A DNA stretch of 22,731 bases, taken from positions 1 through 22,731 of the IMG/VR virus record IMGVR_UViG_3300031673_000517; one strand, given 5' to 3'. The translations under genes were made by a program, and so were the position numbers. Of the stretch, positions 7,941 to 14,758 are shown in pieces (the stretch's first letter is position 1; every line of letters begins with the position of its first letter). Source of the DNA: a virus. The notes beneath the pieces were generated by a model. That model was not told the DNA's origin, did no database searches, and saw nothing but the letters and a program-made list of their open reading frames with translations.

Positions 7941-8104
7941 TCACTCCGGCGTTTTGTCGGCAGGCAGCGGCTCGTTGCCCCCGGCCAGCCATTCCAGATA
8001 CTCGGCGTAGTCCGTGTTGGCGGGGTCGAAGGGGATGAAGGCGTTGTTGAACCATCCGCGAAGGCGTTGCCAAGTTGGGCGAGGTCAAATGCTTTCGATG
8101 TCAT
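7941..8104 (-). pseudogene. Small tail-fibre-associated gene, apparently frameshifted by a 23-bp insertion
   Basis: An ATG at 8104 follows a good GGAGG Shine-Dalgarno (8110-8114). It opens a frame beginning MTSKAFDLAQLGNAFADG, an N terminus like that of many phage tail-fibre proteins. The continuation in this frame (56 aa, ending at 7934) is Pro/Thr/Ser-rich and unlike a protein. The -1 frame from about 8054 instead encodes NAFIPFDPANTDYAEYLEWL and GGNEPLPADKTPE, ending with TGA at 7941. I recognise that as the C-terminal signature of small fibre-associated phage proteins. The 9-base sequence AACGCCTTC (minus strand) occurs twice, 23 bases apart (8060-8068 and 8037-8045). Removing one 23-base unit joins the two parts in frame into a 46-aa protein. 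It may be a disrupted gene, a sequencing or assembly slip, or an exotic recoding event. No slippery heptamer is visible. Confidence 0.55.
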
Positions 8105-8116
8105 GCCAGCCTCCTA

Positions 8117-8470
8117 TTAGGCAAGCAGCGCGTCGAGCGTCAGAGCCTTGAGCGCGTCAGGGGTGGCAGCGCCAGCGATCCGAGCATCCGCAGTCACATC
8201 GCGCAGTGCCTGCTTGACCGACACAATGGCTTGCTGTGCAGCGGTGTCGCCTTCTTCCAGCGCCTTCATGTAGTCAACGTCCAGCGCAGACAGACGCGGT
8301 GCGCGCTCTGCCCGCAGGTTGTCGCGGTGGATGCCACGCGCAGCGGTCATGTCGATCTCGACAGCCGCGCCGTTGAATTGCCAAGCGCCACGAAACACGC
8401 GGTCGGCAGGGACAGTCAGCGAGCCCGCATCGCGGATGTCGCCGTTGATGTTGATAAGTGACTGAACCAT
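8117..8470 (-). CDS. Small tail-fibre-associated protein, unknown function
   Basis: This is a 117-aa protein. The start at 8470 (MVQSLININGD) is chosen because it lies one base after the stop of the preceding gene; the longer open frame reaches back inside that gene. The first half is beta-like (INGDIRDAGSLTVPADRVFR then GAWQFNGAAVEIDM). The second half is helical (YMKALEEGDTAAQQAIVSVK and onward). The motif PADRVFRGAWQ resembles the 'DRTFRNAW' motif of small proteins found directly after phage tail fibres, and the upstream neighbour has its own version (SDRTYRNAWR). The two may be paralogous or analogous fibre-associated proteins, possibly assembly factors. The role is inferred from context. 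Confidence 0.65.
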   Translation of the reverse strand: MVQSLININGDIRDAGSLTVPADRVFRGAWQFNGAAVEIDMTAARGIHRDNLRAERAPRLSALDVDYMKALEEGDTAAQQAIVSVKQALRDVTADARIAGAATPDALKALTLDALLA

Positions 8471-8471
8471 A

Positions 8472-8903
8472 TTATGCGGCCTCCTGGATTGGGTTGTCTT
8501 GATTGATCCGCCATGCGTTGCGATAGGTTCGATCAGAAGGAACCATATCAACCGGGACGATCCGCAAGATGCACCTGTTGCCTGCATAGTCACGCCACAC
8601 AGCGGGCGGAATGTCCTTTTGAATTAGATATTCGACGGCCTGTTCCTCGGTCATAGCACCGATGGGTTCAGCGTAGGGGTGTTCCTTGGGCTGGCCATCG
8701 GGCACGTCTTGATCGCGCAAATAGGCGTCGATGGGCGGCAGGATGCCACCTTCTAGTGCTGCGGCCATCCAATTCGGGTCAGGCACAAGCACAGCGGCAG
8801 CCGCATCTGGATTTGACGGGTCTTCGAATAGCACACGGTGCTTGCTTTGCACAGGTGCAAGGCGGCTCTTGGCTTCTGCTAGGCGGTCCCAGAGATGGCT
8901 CAT
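8472..8903 (-). CDS. Small tail-fibre-associated protein, putative fibre assembly factor
   Basis: This is a 143-aa protein. The start at 8903 (MSHLWDRL) overlaps the tail-fibre stop as ATGA; the ORF's further N-terminal extension is only antiphase reading of the fibre gene. It contains a helical N terminus (DRLAEAKSRL), a loop region (VLVPDPNWMAAALEGGILPP) and a compact C-terminal part with YLIQKDIPPAVW and SDRTYRNAWRINQDNPI. The 'DRTxRNAW' motif is common in small phage proteins encoded immediately downstream of tail fibres, so a fibre-assembly or chaperone-like role is plausible. No catalytic motif is visible. Confidence 0.65.
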   Translation of the reverse strand: MSHLWDRLAEAKSRLAPVQSKHRVLFEDPSNPDAAAAVLVPDPNWMAAALEGGILPPIDAYLRDQDVPDGQPKEHPYAEPIGAMTEEQAVEYLIQKDIPPAVWRDYAGNRCILRIVPVDMVPSDRTYRNAWRINQDNPIQEAA

Positions 8904-9805
8904 GCGAGGTCTCCGTCGACCGAAAATAAAGTGATAAAACAATCAAGGACGCCCATGCCAGAGCTTGTGCCGATGCTGTACCCTGAAATAAAGTTTGTTG
9001 CTGAGACCGAATAGGCCAGAGTAGAGCCCGTTGGAAAGTTCCAATAGGCAGTCGTTGAAGTTGACGACTGCCTACCAGCTGCGCCTTTAGCAGCGTAGTT
9101 GGCATTGGCAAAGGCTGCGCTATAATTTGCCGTGAAGTCACCTGTTGCATTATCAGTAAGAGAGGACAGATTAAGACTGTCACGAACAGATGGAACAGTT
9201 CCATCATAATTTGCCCAAGCTTTCGCGCTGCCATTGATAACCGTAGTGGTAGGGACCGAGTTAGTCCCATCGGATAGGTCCGTTGTCGTTACCTCATCAA
9301 ACCAGCCTTCGGCCCAGCGGTTTGCCGTGCTGCCAATGTCGCGGCTGCTGTCCGCATCCGGTATGATATCTTCATCGACCGCAGCTAGATTTGCTGCGGC
9401 CAGCGCGTCAATAGCGGCCTTGACATCTGCGGGGGATGGAACGCCTGCCTCGGTAGCAGTCCCGGCCTCCCAAGCAGCCGTGGCGTGATCCAGTGCCCCG
9501 TCCAGCAGGTTCAATTCCGCCGCCGTGGCAGTCAGGCCAAGATTGACCAGCGCCGTGGCTGCGCTTGCGAGATCGGAGAGGTTGTTCGCCCGGTGCGCAT
9601 ACCGGTCATCATTCTGAACAGCGGCGGTGCCAAGACCAAGTGTCGTACGAGCCGCCGCCGCGTCGGCGTCGTCGATTAGAGTACCACCAAACGCAGATAT
9701 GGCCGAAGTCTCAACCTTGTCAGAGTTGAGGTTGTTGAAGTTACCGTCCACCTCGGCGTTGGTGAGTGGCGACCCCTTACCTGCGCGGGTTGTGATCGTG
9801 GTCAT
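8900..9805 (-). CDS. Tail fibre protein
   Basis: This is a 301-aa protein. The N terminus, TTRAGKGSPLTNAEVDGNFN, is the typical opening of phage tail-fibre or tail-collar-like proteins ('kgspLtnaEvDaNf'). Ala/Thr/Leu repeats follow (ARTTLGLGTAAVQ, LTATAAELNLLDGA), then a DADSSRDIGSTANRWAEGWF segment known from fibre shafts, and a distal Ser/Thr/Tyr-rich part (NYSAAFANANYAAKGAAG and beyond) that is probably the receptor-binding tip. Base composition changes inside the gene: by hand count about 63% GC over 9421-9720, but about 49% over 8941-9240, which suits a distal part acquired by recombination. The start at 9805 has a GAGGTGAC Shine-Dalgarno. It is followed by small coupled fibre-associated genes. 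Confidence 0.85.
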   Translation of the reverse strand: MTTITTRAGKGSPLTNAEVDGNFNNLNSDKVETSAISAFGGTLIDDADAAAARTTLGLGTAAVQNDDRYAHRANNLSDLASAATALVNLGLTATAAELNLLDGALDHATAAWEAGTATEAGVPSPADVKAAIDALAAANLAAVDEDIIPDADSSRDIGSTANRWAEGWFDEVTTTDLSDGTNSVPTTTVINGSAKAWANYDGTVPSVRDSLNLSSLTDNATGDFTANYSAAFANANYAAKGAAGRQSSTSTTAYWNFPTGSTLAYSVSATNFISGYSIGTSSGMGVLDCFITLFSVDGDLA

Positions 9806-9813
9806 GGGTCACC

Positions 9814-10275
9814 TCACGTAGCTGCCAGAGTGATGGTCCACGTGATCTGCAGCGTGTCCGCAGCCTGCTTGTTCACGACCGGGAAAACAGTGCGGCAGAG
9901 CATGGTGCCCGCCGACAAGGCGTTAAAAATGCCCGCCTCGGTGACCGCGCCGGTACCCTCACCGGGGTCAAACGTCGCAGAATAGACAACGCTTTCGCTA
10001 ATCGTCCCGGTCAGCGTGGAACTGTCCAACGCTTTCCTCGCCCCAAGTAACGAACCGAGGTCGGTGTCGCCCGCAGCCACCGCAACCGTCCCCGAACCCA
10101 GCGCCATGTGGGACATGGCAGCGGGAGGCGGGTCGATCATGCGCCCAGCAATGTAACCTACGCCCGTATTGACGACGAGGTTCCGCACTTCCCGCATGTC
10201 CTTGAGCTTGCCGCTGCCGTCTCTGAGCACTATGGTCAGGTGGCCTGCCAAGCCGAGCTTATCGCGTGGGTTCAT
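9814..10275 (-). CDS. Putative tail protein preceding the fibre
   Basis: This is a 153-aa beta-rich protein. Recognisable pattern elements are an opening strand pair (GHLTIVLRDGSGKLKDMREV), then NLVVNTGVGYIAGRM, MSHMALGSGTVAVAAGDTDL, and a C-terminal TFDPGEGTGAVTEAGIFN. This order ('hiaiGtGt.a...dt.L', then 'f...e.tg.i.EaGif') is common in small tail or baseplate-fibre proteins of phages. I infer a tail-fibre network component. The ATG at 10275 follows a GAGGAG Shine-Dalgarno, and the gene ends 8 nt before the fibre start. Confidence 0.7.
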   Translation of the reverse strand: MNPRDKLGLAGHLTIVLRDGSGKLKDMREVRNLVVNTGVGYIAGRMIDPPPAAMSHMALGSGTVAVAAGDTDLGSLLGARKALDSSTLTGTISESVVYSATFDPGEGTGAVTEAGIFNALSAGTMLCRTVFPVVNKQAADTLQITWTITLAAT

Positions 10276-10286
10276 TTGGTGGCTCC

Positions 10287-10763
10287 TCAGAAAGTCAGGG
10301 ATGTCCCGACATAGCCCTCAGCGAAATAGTCGAATGCGCAGTAATCCTGCATCCGCAGCGATCCACTATCCGCGACGGCTGGCGCGTCTATAATAACAGC
10401 GTTGGCCCGGCGCGCAACTGTTTCCGCTGCGCCGGCCCCATCAGCCAAATCCTTGGCCGAAGTAACATCCTGCTCGTCGACGACGCCAACATCATCAGCG
10501 CGGCCCTTTCGCACCTCCAGCACAAACGATGAAATCGTGTACCCGAACTGGACGTAATCCTCGGCGAAATAGCTTCCGCCCTCGGTTGACGCCGTCAGGC
10601 TGTCGTTGACCACCAACCGTTTGATAAACCGCCCGGTAGCGGCTTTGATGCGGATATACGGCACCGCTATAGACATACGGAACGCCGCGACCGAGGTCGT
10701 AGTCTTGAGCCGCACCGCCCGGACAAGCGCGCGGATACGGTCGTTATCCGTATAGAGCTTCAC
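10287..10763 (-). CDS. Hypothetical tail-region protein, GTG start
   Basis: This is a 158-aa protein starting with GTG at 10763, chosen because it overlaps the upstream TGA as GTGA. It contains two related aromatic motifs, GGSYFAEDYVQFGYTI near the middle and CAFDYFAEGYVGTSLTF at the C terminus, suggesting an internal duplication or a repeated strand-turn element. Between them is an acidic loop region (DDVGVVDEQDVTSAKDLADG). The N terminus is basic (DRIRALVRAVRLKTT). I recognise the 'YFAEDYV' motif from phage proteins of unknown function next to tail fibres. A structural role in the tail tip is likely from position. Confidence 0.6.
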   Translation of the reverse strand: MKLYTDNDRIRALVRAVRLKTTTSVAAFRMSIAVPYIRIKAATGRFIKRLVVNDSLTASTEGGSYFAEDYVQFGYTISSFVLEVRKGRADDVGVVDEQDVTSAKDLADGAGAAETVARRANAVIIDAPAVADSGSLRMQDYCAFDYFAEGYVGTSLTF

Positions 10764-11110
10764 GCATAGTCCTCACGCAACCGGAACTTCAGGGTGTCGT
10801 AGACCGTCTGGCGAACGCCCGTCGCCAACACGACCTCGATCTCGCCCTCATAATCGCCGGGGTCTTGGTCAAGGTCAGTCGCCCCCCACACCACGGTGGC
10901 CAGTCCCTGCGTGGCGGTAGAGACGGGGATAACCAGCGCCCGGCTGAACAGGGTCACCCCTGTGGCTTCGGAGCGGAAGTGCAGCGCCGCCGTCGCACCG
11001 GACAAGTTGATCGGGTCGCCCGTCACCTCGTCGGTCAGTGTAACCTGCACCTGTGGGCCTGTGTCGCCCTGCACCAACCGGATGCGGGTGTCCATAAACC
11101 GTGCGTCCAT
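10760..11110 (-). CDS. BppU-N-terminal-like tail/baseplate domain protein
   Basis: This is a 116-aa protein that is essentially one beta-sandwich domain. It begins with RIRLVQGDTGPQVQVTLTDE, then PINLSGATAALHFRSEATG, WGATDLDQDPGDYEGEIEV and a final VYDTLKFRLREDY. The 'GDtgp...vtl.d..g.pidLsgatv.f..r' opening followed by 'pG.Y.gei.v....g....' is the pattern of the BppU N-terminal family (PF10651 type), small domains used in phage baseplates and as fibre adaptors. The ATG at 11110 follows AGGAGG with 5-nt spacing. It is translationally coupled to the downstream gene (GTGA). Confidence 0.75.
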   Translation of the reverse strand: MDARFMDTRIRLVQGDTGPQVQVTLTDEVTGDPINLSGATAALHFRSEATGVTLFSRALVIPVSTATQGLATVVWGATDLDQDPGDYEGEIEVVLATGVRQTVYDTLKFRLREDYA

Positions 11111-11119
11111 GCTGACCTC

Positions 11120-11794
11120 CTATGCAAAGCGTGGGGCGCGCGCCGTCAGCGCCGCCCTCATATGGCCAAGGTTCGCATGTGCCCGGTACTCCATGACCCG
11201 GGCGAGGAACTGCTTCGCGTGGTACGAAGCCAACTCGCGGTCGAGCCATGGCGTGTTGGGCAGTACGAGCAAGTCTTGGAGGGCCTTGCTGACGATGGCG
11301 TCCTCCAACTCATCCATCACCGCCTCGTCCATATCGCTGGCGGAGCGAGTGGGCTTCAGCGCGTAGATCATGCGCAGCGTGTACGTCTCGGCGGCATCGG
11401 GCGGCGGCAGTACGAGATACTGCGTCGGTGCGACCTGCGTGAGGCAACGGGGCTGGCTGCCGTTATCGGCGATGTCCTGCGTCGTCGTAGAGGCCCGGAC
11501 CCAACCGGGGAACAGTCTGGCCGCCGTCTCCAATGCGATCGGGGCGAGCGTCTCGTTCTCGTTCAGGGCGGTGTGCAGCAGCGCCGCGATGTCCGTGTCG
11601 GTCGGGAGGTTGTAATCGTAGCGGTAGGTGCCCGGGACCAAGCTGAACGCAGGCTGCTCGTAGCGCCATGCCAGCGTCCGCTCGCACGTCACGCGCGCCG
11701 CGTTCCGGGTGTACTGGACGATCAGGGGCAGTGAGCAGCCGGGAACGCTGGGGTTGATCCGGGCGGCGAGCGAGGCAAACGTACGACGGGCCAT
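11120..11794 (-). CDS. Putative head-tail connector/adaptor-like protein
   Basis: This is a 224-aa protein. The N-terminal part has RRTFASLAARINPSVPGCSL, followed by strand-like segments (YRYDYNLPTDTDIAALLHTA, LTQVAPTQYLVLPPPD). The C-terminal half is helical (EAVMDELEDAIVSKALQDLL and YHAKQFLARVMEYRAHANLG). Similar conserved proteins in podovirus-like genomes sit directly after the DUF6682-like adaptor gene. Its start overlaps that gene's stop as TGATG (11794). I infer a connector or tail-adaptor role from the neighbourhood; no motif proves it. Confidence 0.6.
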   Translation of the reverse strand: MARRTFASLAARINPSVPGCSLPLIVQYTRNAARVTCERTLAWRYEQPAFSLVPGTYRYDYNLPTDTDIAALLHTALNENETLAPIALETAARLFPGWVRASTTTQDIADNGSQPRCLTQVAPTQYLVLPPPDAAETYTLRMIYALKPTRSASDMDEAVMDELEDAIVSKALQDLLVLPNTPWLDRELASYHAKQFLARVMEYRAHANLGHMRAALTARAPRFA

Positions 11795-12438
11795 CAGACA
11801 ACACCTCCACGGGGCATACCGGCCATCTCGGTGTCCGTGATCTCACGGGCCTGCAACGAGGTGCCCAAGCTCTGGGTGAATGAATCGAGGAACAGCTTCG
11901 CGCGCCCCGAGTTGACGTGTTCGTCGTCAATCGACGAGGCAAGGAAGACCGCGCCGTCGACCACGGACGGGAAGTACGCCTCCGGCAGCACCGTGATCTC
12001 CTCGGCAAGGGTGTAATCCGTAGGGACCTTCGCATACTCGCCGAGCAGCACAACACCCGGGATTGGGCGCGGGTACAGGAAGTATTTGTTGGCGTTGCGG
12101 ACATGCCGCATGTAGTTGTACGGCGTCCCGGGCGGATCAGACACCCAGTTCGGATACCCCTGATCCATGGTTTCCCGGTTCACCTCGGTTACGGTGTTGC
12201 CGTTCTTCACCTGATAGATTTCAATCAGGCGCAGCGCGTCCGTCGGGAGCGACTGCAGAGCGGTGTTGGCCGTGGTCGTGATCTCACCATAATGGGCAAA
12301 CAGATCGGGCCGCAGGACCGCCATGCGCTTGAGCGTCTGGTTGACAAAGCCGAGAAGCTCCGCATCCGAATAACGCTGCGGCGCACGGCTGTCGCCAACA
12401 AGCCTGCGGACTTCGGAGATGATCTCGGCTGGTGTCAT
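11794..12438 (-). CDS. Head-tail adaptor-like protein (DUF6682 type)
   Basis: This is a 214-aa protein. It starts with a helical segment, ISEVRRLVGDSRAPQRYSDA, then ELLGFVNQTLKRMAVLRPDL. This 'll.d.....rws..ell.wlN.a...i' pattern is shared by phage head-tail adaptor/connector proteins (the gp6-like group and DUF6682). Beta-like segments follow (LRLIEIYQVKNGNTVTEVNR, NKYFLYPRPIPGVVLLGEYA) and a long C-terminal helical part (AYFPSVVDGAVFLASSIDDE) that is also typical. The protein would form the ring beneath the portal. The ATG overlaps the previous stop as ATGA (12435-12438). Confidence 0.75.
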   Translation of the reverse strand: MTPAEIISEVRRLVGDSRAPQRYSDAELLGFVNQTLKRMAVLRPDLFAHYGEITTTANTALQSLPTDALRLIEIYQVKNGNTVTEVNRETMDQGYPNWVSDPPGTPYNYMRHVRNANKYFLYPRPIPGVVLLGEYAKVPTDYTLAEEITVLPEAYFPSVVDGAVFLASSIDDEHVNSGRAKLFLDSFTQSLGTSLQAREITDTEMAGMPRGGVV

Positions 12439-12710
12439 CCGGGCAGACCTTGCGATGCGTCAGCCGAAAGCTCCGGCGACGTGGCGGGCGGCGCGTCGTC
12501 CACCTGATCCTCGGGCGTGGAGAAATCCACGGCGGCGGTCTTGGTCTTGGCGCGCCTTTGTTTGACTTTTTCGACCTGCTCAGGTTTCACGAAACGCTCG
12601 GGGAAGGCTTCTTCCTCGGTCACTTCCACGCACTTCGGGTTTTTGGCGAGGATCGGGTTCCACCCGTAGATGAACCCATCGACTTTGTTGCGCAGATACT
12701 TGGTGGTCAT
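12435..12710 (-). CDS. Small hypothetical protein with disordered acidic tail
   Basis: This is a 91-aa protein. The start at 12710 (MTTKYLRNKVDGFIYGW) has an AGAGGAAG Shine-Dalgarno and overlaps the preceding TGA as ATGA; the ORF extends further upstream only in the frame overlapping the previous gene. The N-terminal 45 residues look folded (VDGFIYGWNPILAKNPKCVE, with an EEEAFPERFV segment). A Lys/Arg patch follows (KVKQRRAKTKT), then an acidic, Pro/Ser-rich tail. Similar small proteins occur in many phage structural clusters. Function unknown. Confidence 0.6.
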   Translation of the reverse strand: MTTKYLRNKVDGFIYGWNPILAKNPKCVEVTEEEAFPERFVKPEQVEKVKQRRAKTKTAAVDFSTPEDQVDDAPPATSPELSADASQGLPG

Positions 12711-12943
12711 TGTGACTTCCTCTTTCCAGATGGCGTTACCGGCCATGATTTGCGGGTCGAACTTGTCTTCTTCGCGGCCATGGACCGCTTTTCAGCGGCG
12801 GTCATTTTAGCGGCGGCCTTGGCGGGTCTACAAGCCGGATAGGAGCGGCTGGACTTCTCGCCACCGGAGCGACCGCAGGGCTTGCCGGTCTTCACATCGA
12901 CCCACTTTTCCCCGAACCATTTGCCCAACCCGCCCTTGCTCAT
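12707..12943 (-). CDS. Small basic protein
   Basis: This is a 78-aa, strongly basic protein. The start at 12943 (MSKGGLGKWFGEKWVDV) overlaps the previous stop as ATGA. It contains TGKPCGRSGGEKSSRSYPAC, with two cysteines, followed by Lys/Ala-rich helical sequence (AKAAAKMTAAEKRSMAAKKT) and a basic tail. I recognise this 'GKWFgekWVDvktgkpCGRs' arrangement as widespread in phages, without an assigned function. Its high positive charge and small size suggest nucleic-acid or virion association, which is inference. Confidence 0.65.
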   Translation of the reverse strand: MSKGGLGKWFGEKWVDVKTGKPCGRSGGEKSSRSYPACRPAKAAAKMTAAEKRSMAAKKTSSTRKSWPVTPSGKRKSQ

Positions 12944-13116
12944 TTCTTCACCCGGTTGTCCGGACCACGCCAGCCACCGCCCCGCTTCTTGTACTCCTTC
13001 GAGGCCCACGCATTGGCGTAGGCAGAGGGGTACACGTCAAACTTCTTCTTGGCCCCAGCTTTCACGCGAGACCAGAGGGCCGGGTTGGTGGGCTTGGGGC
13101 TGCTCTTGTCTGCCAT
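12940..13116 (-). CDS. 58-aa basic protein
   Basis: This is a 58-aa gene. The ATG at 13116 lies 1 nt after the preceding TGA, and its own stop overlaps the next ATG as ATGA. The sequence contains NPALWSRVKAGAKKKFDVYP, then SAYANAWASKEYKKRGGGWR. This compact 'KFDVYPSAYANaw..keYK..GGgWr' motif is one I recognise from small basic phage and giant-virus-type proteins of unknown function. Fifteen or so Lys/Arg residues make it strongly positive. It belongs to a run of coupled small basic genes. Confidence 0.65.
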   Translation of the reverse strand: MADKSSPKPTNPALWSRVKAGAKKKFDVYPSAYANAWASKEYKKRGGGWRGPDNRVKK

Positions 13117-13117
13117 G

Positions 13118-13378
13118 TCAGCACTTCCACGCTCTCAGAGACTTGTTTATCCGGCTGTTCGGGTCGCGCTTGGTCTTCTCGCTGGTCAGCTTCTTCTTCA
13201 TCCCTTCCATCCGGGCGCAGAAGCTGGCGCGGCGGCCCTTGTCCTCCTTGGTCTTCGGGTTCGGCGCGGGGGGCTTGAGGTTCATACCCTGTTTCTTTGC
13301 CGATGCGCGCCCTTTCGCGTTCAGACCACCCTTGGGGTCTTTGCCTTCCTTGCGCTGCCACGCCGGAGATTTAGCCAT
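13118..13378 (-). CDS. DUF6321-type small basic protein
   Basis: This is an 86-aa protein. It shows the DUF6321 pattern nearly end to end: SPAWQRKEGKDPKGGLNAKG, then KPPAPNPKTKEDKGRRASFC, ARMEGMKKKLTSEKTKRDPN and SRINKSLRAWKC. It has two cysteines (one in SFCARM, one at the C terminus) and is very basic. The start at 13378 overlaps the fibre-like gene stop as TGATG. The biochemical role of the family is not known to me. Its conserved place among head and connector genes suggests a virion or assembly function. Confidence 0.8.
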   Translation of the reverse strand: MAKSPAWQRKEGKDPKGGLNAKGRASAKKQGMNLKPPAPNPKTKEDKGRRASFCARMEGMKKKLTSEKTKRDPNSRINKSLRAWKC

Positions 13379-14376
13379 CAGCTTGTGACCCCCTTGATGA
13401 CGGCGAAGCTGAGCACCAGCGTGTCGGTGCCAGCCGCAGGAAGCGTGCCGTTGTCGTTGTTCCCGATGGAGATTGTGCAGGACCCGGCGCTGACGCTCGT
13501 CACAGCAATGGTGTAGTACTTCCGGGTCGCGGCATCTGCGCCGGACTTGATGTTTACGATCACAACATCTGTCGCGGCAATCTCGCTGTTGGTTAGGGTG
13601 AACTCGTCTGCCTCATGTCCGGCGAGTGACCCGGCGACGAGTGTGATCGCCCCACAGGCTTGGTTCAGCGTCACACCGGTCGTGCGGCTGGTAAGCTGTG
13701 TGACCGTGCCCCCGGCACCGGTAGCGTACCCCGCACCCTGCGTGGCAAGTACCGTCGATCCACGGATGGTCGAAACTGCCGTCGCGCCAATGGTTGTCCC
13801 GTCGATGGCTCCGCCGTCGATGTCCACCTTTGGGAGGTTCACCTCGCCCGTGCCCTTGGGCGTGATGTCGATGTCGATGTCGGTATCTGTACCGTCAGCC
13901 GTCAGTGCCTGTCCTGCAAGCGTAAGACCCGCGTCCAATGTATCCGTGAAGAACGAGGTCGCGGTGATCGAGGTGATACCGTTAAAGGTACCAGTAAACG
14001 TCACGCCGCTGATAGAGCCGCCGGTGACGTTGATGTTCGAGATATTGACAGAGCCTGTGCCGTTCGGCGCGAGGATCAGATTCCCGTTCGCGTCCGTCGT
14101 GGCAATCGTGTTGCCATCGAACGACAAGTTGTCAGTGGTTACGGCACCTGTGCCGTTAGGTGTAAGCTCGATGTCACCATTGGTGTCCGTCGAAGAAATG
14201 GTGTTGCCGTCGAACTGGATGTTGTCCACAGAAACGGACTGCGTACCAACCTTGAGGGCTGTCGCCACGCCAGTACCGCCGTAGACAACTTTTTCCGTCG
14301 CCGCAGGACCATCGTCGACATGGAGGAGTTGGTCGAACGTCGCGCTGATATTTGAGCCCGTTAGGTTTATGGGCAT
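13378..14376 (-). CDS. Repetitive head-fibre / surface-fibre-like protein
   Basis: This is a 332-aa, Thr/Gly/Asp/Asn-rich protein with almost no Cys or Trp. It contains near-repeats of about 30 residues: FDGNTISSTDTNGDIELTPN then GTGAV, FDGNTIATTDANGNLILAPN then GTGSV, and a more diverged TDIDIDITPKGTGEVNL. These look like turns of a beta-helix or triple-stranded fibre shaft. The C-terminal 110 residues (from about GYATGAGGTVTQLTSRTTGV to FAVIKGVTS) form a separate beta domain that I recognise as a recurrent C-terminal domain of phage surface/decoration proteins. Its position after capsid and decoration genes favours a capsid fibre over a tail fibre, though either is possible. Confidence 0.7.
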   Translation of the reverse strand: MPINLTGSNISATFDQLLHVDDGPAATEKVVYGGTGVATALKVGTQSVSVDNIQFDGNTISSTDTNGDIELTPNGTGAVTTDNLSFDGNTIATTDANGNLILAPNGTGSVNISNINVTGGSISGVTFTGTFNGITSITATSFFTDTLDAGLTLAGQALTADGTDTDIDIDITPKGTGEVNLPKVDIDGGAIDGTTIGATAVSTIRGSTVLATQGAGYATGAGGTVTQLTSRTTGVTLNQACGAITLVAGSLAGHEADEFTLTNSEIAATDVVIVNIKSGADAATRKYYTIAVTSVSAGSCTISIGNNDNGTLPAAGTDTLVLSFAVIKGVTS

Positions 14377-14401
14377 GGGCGGGGTCCTCTCGTAAGGTGA
14401 G

Positions 14402-14421
14402 GCAGGCCCCGAAGGGCCTGC
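14402..14421 (-). other. UUCG-tetraloop RNA hairpin between decoration and fibre genes
   Basis: In the minus-strand transcript there is a perfect 8-bp stem (GCAGGCCC) closed by a C(UUCG)G tetraloop, just after the 104-aa gene stop. No U-run follows, so it is not a standard rho-independent terminator. It may protect the upstream mRNA end or act as a weak attenuator. Confidence 0.6.
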
Positions 14422-14424
14422 TCA

Positions 14425-14739
14425 TTAGCTCGGGGTTACGGCGTTTGTACCATCAGCATCGACCCAAGTTGAGTTGGCGTTTGCGCCAGTCGCAACCTTG
14501 AGCTTGCTGTTGGTCACATCGAACACGACGGTTCCGGCAACCTTGCCAGTCGTGTTCACCGCATTAGCGATAGCCGCGATATTTGCCGCTGTCGCCGTGC
14601 GAAGCTGGATGTAGCCAGCCGTCGCAACTACGTTACCGGTCAACGTACCTGCAAGGGTACCGCCCGTCACCGTCACGTTGTAGAGCGTACCACCGTTAAT
14701 AGTGGCATTGTCCTGCGTTACTCCGCGATAGACACCCAT
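14425..14739 (-). CDS. Small decoration-like structural protein
   Basis: This is a 104-aa beta-rich protein. The N terminus (DNATINGGTLYNVTVTGGTL) is Thr/Gly-rich like fibre repeats. The middle is helical/Ala-rich (TATAANIAAIANAVNTTGKV). The C terminus has GTVVFDVTNSKLKVATGANA then NSTWVDADG, a motif common in phage head-surface and fibre proteins. The ATG follows AGGAGG (5-6 nt spacing). It is bracketed by two UUCG-loop hairpins and lies directly after the 160-aa protein, suggesting a separately tuned expression level. Probable capsid decoration; not proven. Confidence 0.6.
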   Translation of the reverse strand: MGVYRGVTQDNATINGGTLYNVTVTGGTLAGTLTGNVVATAGYIQLRTATAANIAAIANAVNTTGKVAGTVVFDVTNSKLKVATGANANSTWVDADGTNAVTPS

Positions 14740-14758
14740 CTTAGCCTCCTGAGTTGGG

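Noticed and set aside
8040-8070. Programmed -1 frameshift in the small fibre-associated gene
   Set aside because: No X-XXY-YYZ slippery heptamer is present. The 9-bp repeat and 23-base unit explain the frame change more simply as an insertion.
10865-11734. Plus-strand open frame opposite adaptor-like genes
   Set aside because: Spans two clear minus-strand genes and their junction and has no protein-like features, so it is a shadow.
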